Positions 54,998 through 64,000 of a stretch of DNA of 64,000 nucleotides are shown in pieces. A program made the translations under genes and the position numbers. Origin of the DNA: Piscinibacter sp. Lineage in GTDB: Bacteria > Pseudomonadota > Gammaproteobacteria > Burkholderiales > Burkholderiaceae_C. Location of the stretch: contig JAGOAS010000021.1 of the NCBI GenBank assembly GCA_017983795.1, positions 26,267 to 90,266 on the forward strand. The letters are read 5' to 3'. The stretch's first letter is position 1; each line of letters starts with the position of its first letter. The notes beneath the pieces were generated by a model. That model made no database searches, had not been told where the DNA came from, and saw nothing but the letters and a program-made list of their open reading frames with translations.

Positions 54998-56707
54998 TCA
55001 GCCCTTGCCGAGCACGCCGAGCTGCTTGTTGATCAGGTACTGCTGCGCGATCGAGAGAATGTTGTTCGTCAGCCAGTACAGCACCAGGCCGGCCGGGAAG
55101 AAGAAGAACATGACCGAGAACATGAGCGGCATGATCCACATCATCTTGGCCTGCACCGGATCGGGCGGCGTCGGGTTCAGCCAGGTCTGCAGCAGGCTGG
55201 TGCCGGTCATCAGCGCGGGCAGGATGTAGAACGGGTCGATCGCCGATAGGTCGTGGATCCAGCCGATCCACGGCGCGTTGCGCATCTCGACACTGGACAG
55301 CAGCACCCAGTACAGCGCGATGAAGAAGGGCATCTGCGCCACGATGGGCAGGCAGCCGCCCAGCGGGTTGACCTTCTCCTCGCGGTAGATGCGCATCATC
55401 TCCTGCTGCATCTGCTGCGGCTTGTCCTTCAGGCGCTCGCGCAGCTCCATCACCTTCGGGTTGATGGCCTTCATCTTGGCCATCGAGCGGTAGGCGCTGG
55501 CGTTGAGCCAGAAGAAGGCGATCTTCAGCAGCACCACCAGTGCGACGATCGCCCAGCCCCAGTTGCCGAGCAGGCCGTGCAGCTGCGTGAGCAGCCAGAA
55601 CAGCGGCTTGGCGAGGATGGTGAACCAGCCGTAGTCCTTCACCAGCTCCAGCCCGGGGGCCAGCGCGGCGAGCTTGTTCTCCTCCTGCGGGCCGGCGTAG
55701 AGCTGGGCGTCGAAAGCCTTGGTGCTGCCCGCACCGACCTCGCCCACCGGCAGGAACATGCCCACCGAGTAGGTGTTGGTGTCGACCTTGCCGCTGTAGA
55801 ACTCGCGCGGCAGCTTGGCGCCGCTGCCGTTGTCGGGCAGCCAGGCGGCCGCGAAGTAGTGCTGCACCATCGCCACCCAGCCGTTCTCGCCGGTGGTGGC
55901 GTGCAGCGGGCTGTCGCCGGCCTGGTGCTTCTCGATCTTCTTGAACTCGACCTTCTGGAACTTGCTCGCGTCGGTGTAGACCGCCGGGCCGGTAAAGGTG
56001 AAGTAGAAGCTCGATTCGCCCTCCGGCGGGTTGCCGTCGCGCACCAGCTGCAGGTACAGGCGCGGGCTGAGCGCCGCGCCCGAGTTGTTGATCACCTCGT
56101 GGCGCACGCCGATCACGTAGTCGCCGCGCTTGAAGGTGTAGATCTTCGCGAGCTTCACGCCGCCGACCTCGGGCGACTCGAAACGCACCTGCAGCTCGTT
56201 GCTGCCTTCCTTCAGCTCGAGGTCGCCCGGCACCAGGTCCATCACCGTGTGGTGGTTGGGCAGGCCCGCGCCGCCGGCCGGCGGGACCAGGCCGGTCTCG
56301 GCCTTGTAGAGCCGCTTGGCCGACTGGTCGAACAGCACGACGTTCTTGCTGCGGTCGTTCTGGTCGGCCTGCTTGAGCAGCTCCAGGCGCACCAGCGAGC
56401 CGCCCTTGCTGTCCAGCGTCGCCTTGACGAGGTCGGTGCTGACGGTCACCTGCTTGGCCACCGGCGCCGATGCCGCAGCGGCCGGTGCCGCCGGCGTCGC
56501 GCCGGGCGTTGCCGCGGCCGCCGCGACGGCCGGTGCGGCCGGGTTGGGCACGGCGCCACCCGGAGCAGCCGATGCCGCGGCGGCGGGCTTGGCCGGCGCC
56601 GGGCTGAACATCGAGGGGTGGCCGTTGTGGCGTTGCCAGGCGTCCCAGATCAGCACCAGGGACATAGCGAACACCACCCACAGCAGGGTGCGACGGAAGT
56701 CGGTCAT
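54998..56707 (-). CDS. yidC: Membrane protein insertase
   Basis: 569 residues from ATG 56707. The first membrane helix is LLWVVFAMSLVLIWDAWQ, followed by an Ala/Pro-rich linker and the large periplasmic domain (about 100-340). The conserved five-helix insertase core follows (YGWFTILAKPLFWLLTQLHG, KMKAINPKVMELRERLKDKPQ, YREEKVNPLGGCLPIVAQMPFF, MFFFFPAGLVLYWLTNNILSIAQQ). It inserts and folds inner-membrane proteins with or without SecYEG. It is translationally coupled to yidD (ATGA). A gap of about 270 bases with a hairpin separates it from mnmE. Confidence 0.97.
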   Translation of the reverse strand: MTDFRRTLLWVVFAMSLVLIWDAWQRHNGHPSMFSPAPAKPAAAASAAPGGAVPNPAAPAVAAAAATPGATPAAPAAAASAPVAKQVTVSTDLVKATLDSKGGSLVRLELLKQADQNDRSKNVVLFDQSAKRLYKAETGLVPPAGGAGLPNHHTVMDLVPGDLELKEGSNELQVRFESPEVGGVKLAKIYTFKRGDYVIGVRHEVINNSGAALSPRLYLQLVRDGNPPEGESSFYFTFTGPAVYTDASKFQKVEFKKIEKHQAGDSPLHATTGENGWVAMVQHYFAAAWLPDNGSGAKLPREFYSGKVDTNTYSVGMFLPVGEVGAGSTKAFDAQLYAGPQEENKLAALAPGLELVKDYGWFTILAKPLFWLLTQLHGLLGNWGWAIVALVVLLKIAFFWLNASAYRSMAKMKAINPKVMELRERLKDKPQQMQQEMMRIYREEKVNPLGGCLPIVAQMPFFIALYWVLLSSVEMRNAPWIGWIHDLSAIDPFYILPALMTGTSLLQTWLNPTPPDPVQAKMMWIMPLMFSVMFFFFPAGLVLYWLTNNILSIAQQYLINKQLGVLGKG

Positions 56708-57030
56708 GGGGAGGTCTTGTCGGACAAGGGTGAATGCGGTGCCGCAGCGTCGGCGACGAAGCGGCGGAAGAGCGTCGGCGCCTGGCCGGGCACCGGGTCG
56801 AAGCCGCCCTGGCACCAGGGATGGCAGCGCAGGATGCGCGCCGCGGTGAGGTAGCTGCCGGCCGCCGCGCCATGGCGTTGCAGGGCTTCGAGCGAATAGG
56901 CCGAGCAGGTCGGCTCGAAGCGGCAGCTGCTGCCCAGCCACGGGCTCAGCAGCAGGCGGTAGCCGCGCACCAGGCCGATCAGTGCGCGCTGCGGCAGGCG
57001 GCGCCAGGCGAAGGCAGGGCGCTCGTTCAT
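56704..57030 (-). CDS. yidD: Membrane-protein insertion efficiency factor
   Basis: 108 residues from ATG 57030. Signature motifs are LIGLVRGYRLLLSPWLGSSCRFEPTCSAYSLEAL (three Cys) and RILRCHPWCQGGFDPVP. It supports YidC function. It overlaps rnpA and yidC by four bases each, the standard order. The C-terminal tail after about residue 80 (TLFRRFVADAAAPHS) is longer than in E. coli. Confidence 0.95.
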   Translation of the reverse strand: MNERPAFAWRRLPQRALIGLVRGYRLLLSPWLGSSCRFEPTCSAYSLEALQRHGAAAGSYLTAARILRCHPWCQGGFDPVPGQAPTLFRRFVADAAAPHSPLSDKTSP

Positions 57031-57503
57031 GGCAACGAGGCGGCGCGCGCCTGGTCGAACAGCTGCGCCAGTTCCGTGCGCGCTGCGGCGGCCAGGGCCG
57101 CCGAGGCGGCCGAGGGGAAGGCGCGCGGGTCGAAGGGGGCGCGCAGGCGCACCACCCACAGGCCCTGGGCGAGTTCGGCCTCGCCGCGCGCGGCAGCGGC
57201 GCGGATCTGCCGCTTCAGCAGCGAGCGGGTGACCGAGCGGCGCGCATGGCGCTTCGGAATGACCAGCCCGAGCCAGCGTGAAATCACCTGTGAGCTTGCC
57301 GTGCCGCAAGAGTCATCCACAGGCAGATCGACCAGAGGGGCTTCGCCTGTTGACAAGTCGGCCGGATCGCGCTTGGCGGCGGGCCGCGCAGGCGGCGTCG
57401 GCCGGGCGCGCAGGTGGTGCAGCGCGAAGTGCAGCGTGCGCGCCCGAGGCGCGCAGCGCAGCACGCGTTCGAAATCGACGGAGCGCACGATGCGGCCGAG
57501 CAC
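57027..57503 (-). CDS. rnpA: Ribonuclease P protein component
   Basis: 158 residues from GTG 57503, the only suitable start between the rpmH stop and the conserved core; GTG 57488 (VRSVDFERVL) is an alternative. The core starts RIVRSVDFERVLRCAPRAR, and the RNR-like motif is PKRHARRSVTRSLLKRQIR. Between them is an insertion of about 30 residues (TPPARPAAKRDPADLST and so on) typical of this order, longer than in E. coli. It assists the RNase P RNA in tRNA 5' maturation. It overlaps yidD by four bases. Confidence 0.92.
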   Translation of the reverse strand: MLGRIVRSVDFERVLRCAPRARTLHFALHHLRARPTPPARPAAKRDPADLSTGEAPLVDLPVDDSCGTASSQVISRWLGLVIPKRHARRSVTRSLLKRQIRAAAARGEAELAQGLWVVRLRAPFDPRAFPSAASAALAAAARTELAQLFDQARAASLP

Positions 57504-57556
57504 GGCGGTGGACAGTGGCGCTCGCGCAAGCGCTGCGGCGGCGTCGGCCGCCGGCC

Positions 57557-57691
57557 TCAGACGGCCAGGCGCTTGCGGCCCTTGGCGCGGCGCGCGTTGA
57601 TGACCGCGCGGCCGCCGCGCGTCTTCATGCGGACGAGGAAGCCGTGCGTGCGGGCGCGGCGGACTTTGGAGGCTTGGTAGGTACGCTTCAT
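57557..57691 (-). CDS. rpmH: 50S ribosomal protein L34
   Basis: 44 residues from ATG 57691: it begins [18 protein letters not shown] and ends AKGRKRLAV, the full conserved family sequence. It is too short for a typical ORF cutoff but unambiguous. It is the first gene of the leftward set and faces dnaA across the origin region. Confidence 0.97.
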   Translation of the reverse strand: MKRTYQASKVRRARTHGFLVRMKTRGGRAVINARRAKGRKRLAV

Positions 57692-57990
57692 GATGGTCCA
57701 GCGAGTGCAGTTTCGGTGGCGGTGTGCCCACGGCGGCTGCGTTCCGCGGGGCCTGGGCCGAGTCGTTCTGGGAAGCTTCGAAGAAGGCGCAGGGCAAACC
57801 CCGGACTTTCCCGAGAGCGCTTCGGCGAACCCGCGATTACAGCAAGAAAGTGCTTTGCGGTCAACGACTTGGGGCGCAAGACCCCGGGTTGCACTCCGGG
57901 CGGGGCACCTAGTTCATCTGTGGATAACCACTGGCGCGCGGCGCGCCGGCGGGTAGAATCCCGGCGCTTTCGAGAAGACTTTTCCACAAC
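57692..57990. promoter_or_regulatory. Origin-proximal divergent region with DnaA boxes and dnaA promoter
   Basis: This ~300-bp rpmH-dnaA gap has no gene. A perfect DnaA box (TGTGGATAA, i.e. TTATCCACA on the minus strand) is at 57919-57927 and a near box TTTTCCACA is at 57980-57988. A -10-like TAGAAT lies at 57954-57959, 31 bases before dnaA. A third near box (TCATCCACA) is in rnpA at 57313-57321. Placement beside rpmH and dnaA fits an oriC or its control region, but only two boxes are here, so the replication origin itself may extend elsewhere. Confidence 0.55.
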
Positions 57991-59409
57991 ATGCCCGCCG
58001 ACCTGTGGCAACGCGGCTGCGAGAAACTCGCGGCCGAGCTGCCAGAGCAGCAGTTCAACACCTGGATCCGTCCCCTCCCCGCGGCCGACGTCACGAATGA
58101 CGCCGCGGGCGGCGCGGTCGTGACCGTCCGCGTGCCCAACCGCTTCAAGCTCGACTGGATCCGCAACCAGTACGCCGGCCGCATCGAGACCGTGCTGAGC
58201 GAACTGGCCGGCAAGCCGGTGCGCCTGGACATCACGCTCGCTCCGCGCGAGATGCCGGCGGCCGCGCAGCGCCCCGCAGCGGCACCAGCCCAGCACGTGA
58301 GCGCCGCCCTGCGCGTGGCGGGCGCGGTGGCCGAAGGCACGGCGCCGGCGCCGCGGCCCACGGCGGCGACGCCGAGCACACCCGCCTCGCGCGGCCGGCT
58401 CAACCCGCAGCTGACCTTCGACACCCTGGTGCCCGGCCGTGCCAACCAGATGGCGCGCACCGCCGCGCTGCACGTGGCCGGCGCGCCGGGGCAGATGTAC
58501 AACCCGCTCTTCATCTACGGCGGCGTGGGCCTGGGCAAGACGCACCTGATCCACGCCGTCGGCAACGCGCTGCTGGCCGACAAGCCCGACGCGCGCATCC
58601 TCTACCTGCACGCCGAGCAGTTCATCACCGACGTGGTGCGCAACTACCAGCGCAAGACCTTCGACGAGTTGAAGGCCAAATACCACTCGCTCGACCTGCT
58701 GCTGATCGACGACGTGCAGTTCTTCGCCGGCAAGGAGCGCACCCAGGAGGAGTTCTTCAACGCCTTCGAGGCGCTGCTGGCCAAGCGCGCGCACATCATC
58801 ATGACCAGCGACACCTATCCGAAAGGACTGGTGGACATCGACGAGCGCCTGACCAGCCGCTTCGACGCCGGCCTGACGGTGGCCATCGAGCCGCCCGAGC
58901 TGGAGATGCGCGTGGCCATCCTGATGCGCAAGGCCGAGCAGGAAGGCTCGCCGATGCCCGAGGACGTGGCCTTCTTCGTCGCCAAGAACGTGCGCGCCAA
59001 CGTGCGCGAGCTCGAAGGTGCGCTGCGCAAGATCCTCGCCTACTCGCGCTTCAGCCAGAAGGAGATCAACATCGGCCTGGCGCGCGAGGCGCTGAAGGAT
59101 CTGCTGTCGATCCAGAACCGCCAGATCGGCGTCGAGAATATCCAGAAGACGGTGGCCGACTTCTACAAGATCAAGGTCGCCGACATGTACAGCAAGAAGC
59201 GCCCGGCCTCGATCGCGCGGCCGCGCCAGATCGCGATGTACCTGGCCAAGGAGATGACGCAGAAGAGCCTGCCCGAGATCGGCGAGCTGTTCGGCGGACG
59301 CGACCACACCACGGTGCTGCATGCGGTGCGCAAGATCGCCGGCGAGCGCCAGAAGAACAGCGAACTGAACCAGCAGCTGCACGTGCTGGAGCAGACGCTC
59401 AAGGGTTGA
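57991..59409 (+). CDS. dnaA: Chromosomal replication initiator protein
   Basis: 472 residues. Domain I ([25 protein letters not shown]) is followed by an Ala/Pro-rich linker to about residue 145. The AAA+ core has Walker [17 protein letters not shown] near 176 and Walker [22 protein letters not shown] near 237. Domain IV DNA-binding signature is [15 protein letters not shown] near 435. It binds DnaA boxes and melts the origin. It is probably autoregulated by the boxes just upstream. Confidence 0.98.
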   Translation: MPADLWQRGCEKLAAELPEQQFNTWIRPLPAADVTNDAAGGAVVTVRVPNRFKLDWIRNQYAGRIETVLSELAGKPVRLDITLAPREMPAAAQRPAAAPAQHVSAALRVAGAVAEGTAPAPRPTAATPSTPASRGRLNPQLTFDTLVPGRANQMARTAALHVAGAPGQMYNPLFIYGGVGLGKTHLIHAVGNALLADKPDARILYLHAEQFITDVVRNYQRKTFDELKAKYHSLDLLLIDDVQFFAGKERTQEEFFNAFEALLAKRAHIIMTSDTYPKGLVDIDERLTSRFDAGLTVAIEPPELEMRVAILMRKAEQEGSPMPEDVAFFVAKNVRANVRELEGALRKILAYSRFSQKEINIGLAREALKDLLSIQNRQIGVENIQKTVADFYKIKVADMYSKKRPASIARPRQIAMYLAKEMTQKSLPEIGELFGGRDHTTVLHAVRKIAGERQKNSELNQQLHVLEQTLKG

Positions 59410-59632
59410 AGGCCATGTGTCAAGGGACAAGTCTGGGGACAGTTCTGGAACAAGCACCGTGATGTCCACAGCCGAGCTGCCGCGCGCCGAGTTGTTCGTC
59501 TTCGGCAGGCTTGCGGCCCGCAAGCGCCGCACAGGGTTTTGCCGTCGCTAAGAGCTTGAAGGAAAAGGCGAAAATAGCGTTCTCCACAGAGACCGCGGTC
59601 CTCTACTAGAACGACCATATTCAGAGGTTCAA
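59410..59632. promoter_or_regulatory. dnaA-dnaN intergenic region with near-consensus DnaA boxes
   Basis: The 223-bp gap has no gene. TTCTCCACA (59580-59588, one mismatch to the box) and ATGTCCACA (59462-59470, two mismatches) are seen. Two more AT-rich patches lie near 59555-59580 and 59600-59632. It may hold a dnaN promoter and part of the origin region; no decisive promoter can be picked. Confidence 0.4.
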
Positions 59633-63236
<3,604 letters not shown>

Positions 63237-63305
63237 CGGTCGCCTGTTGGCGAATGGTGGCTGCGGTGGGCTTCGCCAGATTGGACGAAGGTGCGCCCGC
63301 AGTCG

Positions 63306-63875
63306 CTAGGCCGGCACTCCAGAAAGTCGAGCGGCGAACTTGCCGGCACCGCTCAGCGGAACGATCAGTCGCTGTGTTGCGCGGGTGGCGGCCACGTAGA
63401 AGAGTCGCGCTTCGTCGGCCTCGTCTTGCCCGTCTTCGGGCATCTGGCCAGCACCTGAGAGGGCCACGACGGGAAACTCGAGCCCTTTGCTGACGTGCAT
63501 GGTCAGCAGCTTGATCGTGTCGGCAAGTGGATTGAATGTGCCAGACCCCTTGCGAACTTCGTGGGGCAGCTGGCGGTGCCGCAGAACAGCGGCACAGCGC
63601 TCCATCTCGCTGTAGTGGCGGCAGATGACGGCCATGTCGCCCCACGAATAGCCCTCCTGGTGGGCCGCGCTCAGCAGTTCGGCGATCTTGAGGGCTTCGT
63701 CGCGCAGGCTCGGCAGTCGAACGATCACCGGTTCCTGGCCGTCACGGCCGCAGCTGACCGGGTGCACGAGCGGAACCCCGTCGTCAGCGCTCTCCTCCGA
63801 CTTCAGAAGATCCGCGGCCACCATGCTGGCGGTTTGCAGGATCTGGCGCGTGTTGCGGTAGTTGATCTTCAGGAT
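63306..63875 (-). pseudogene. Superfamily I helicase (UvrD/Rep-like), 5'-truncated by an insertion
   Basis: The last ~190 codons of a UvrD/Rep-like helicase are visible. They start with motif IV-like KINYRNTRQILQTA (63838-63868), then TMHVSKGLEFPVVALSG (motif V) and EARLFYVAATRATQRL (motif VI). The reading frame from the left ends at an insertion-sequence end near 63876 and meets a stop three codons inside it, so the N-terminal ATPase part (motif I-III) is separated or lost. I treat it as a broken gene. Composition is lower in GC than the origin block, consistent with a mobile or recently gained region. Confidence 0.7.
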
Positions 63876-64000
63876 TGTTGACGCTCACCCAGAACTGACC
63901 CGGTGTGCTCGTTCAATACTGACCCACCCCTGAAGGCTACTTGATGGAGCCTTGCTCTGTGGATATCTCTGCGTTCTTGGGTTTGGGGTTCGGTCCTTTC
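63876..64000. mobile_element. End of an IS21-like insertion sequence (runs off the window)
   Basis: The likely terminus begins TGTTGACGCTCACCC at 63876. ACTGACCC is repeated at 63894-63901 and 63918-63925, the subterminal repeat style of IS21-family ends. It interrupts the helicase frame. Only 125 bases are visible, so the family call rests on the terminus pattern. GC content is lower than in the rest of the window. Confidence 0.55.
63937..64000 (-). CDS. Possible C-terminal end of an IS-encoded protein (IstB-like?)
   Basis: In one minus-strand frame 20 residues run from the window edge to a TAG at 63937-63939 (ending KNAEISTEQGSIK). It lies just inside the IS terminus, where the istB transposition helper gene of IS21 elements usually ends. 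The length is too short for certain recognition. Confidence 0.3.
   Translation of the reverse strand, partial: KGPNPKPKNAEISTEQGSIK

Overview
The window is high-GC (about 70% by eye) DNA from a betaproteobacterium, most likely order Burkholderiales (Rubrivivax/Leptothrix/Comamonadaceae-like). The evidence is the gene content (MobA/MobR-type 3-hydroxybenzoate genes, a Bug/TctC receptor, KdsC-LptC, AmpG, the trxC/aacS mix) and the classic replication-origin block at the right end. Genes are packed tightly, often with ATGA/GTGA/TTGA 4-bp overlaps inside operons and almost no space between convergent genes.

Layout. 0-8.4 kb: the end of gatA, gatB, a DUF4124 protein, pyrE, exonuclease III, a DUF4118-PAS-GGDEF-EAL protein, glutamate dehydrogenase and an esterase. 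8.4-11.5 kb: a mobA-like aromatic hydroxylase divergent from its MarR regulator, then a metallo-beta-lactamase-fold hydrolase. 11.6-15.5 kb (minus strand): ECF sigma, membrane anti-sigma, AmpG permease and M48 protease, which looks like an envelope-stress cluster. 15.6-21.7 kb: a flavin reductase, a GspE/PulE ATPase coupled to a degenerate kinase/receiver protein, trxC and acetoacetyl-CoA synthetase. 21.7-31.2 kb: an oligopeptide ABC system with three tandem paralogous ~600-aa binding proteins (minus), divergent from two permeases and a fused double ATPase (plus). The two permease genes are separated by a striking pair of long hairpins with mutually complementary loops. 31.2-32.8 kb: a lower-GC Phd/VapC-type toxin-antitoxin module and two possible micro-ORFs.

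32.8-45 kb: a TctC receptor, SulP transporter, long-chain acyl-CoA synthetase, HDOD protein, TSUP exporter, an alpha/beta-hydrolase remnant, an unknown Ala/Ser-rich protein, a second GGDEF/EAL protein, GMC oxidoreductase and MarC. 45-53.3 kb: a glycine-rich RRM protein with a strong terminator, a DUF5916 outer-membrane-type protein, an SDR, lptC, kdsC, a KefB-like antiporter, apt and a cyclic-nucleotide-binding protein. 53.3-63.2 kb: the origin block, mnmE-yidC-yidD-rnpA-rpmH leftward and dnaA-dnaN-gyrB rightward, with DnaA boxes in the divergent gap. 63.3-64 kb: a superfamily I helicase gene whose 5' part is cut off by an IS21-like insertion-sequence end that runs off the window.

The most unusual structure is the paired complementary-loop hairpin at 28203-28393. 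Other points worth checking are a recurring -10-like hexamer 6-9 nt before start codons (possible leaderless transcription), a micro-ORF with a beta-clamp-type QLSLF motif, and the degenerate signalling protein coupled to the secretion-type ATPase.
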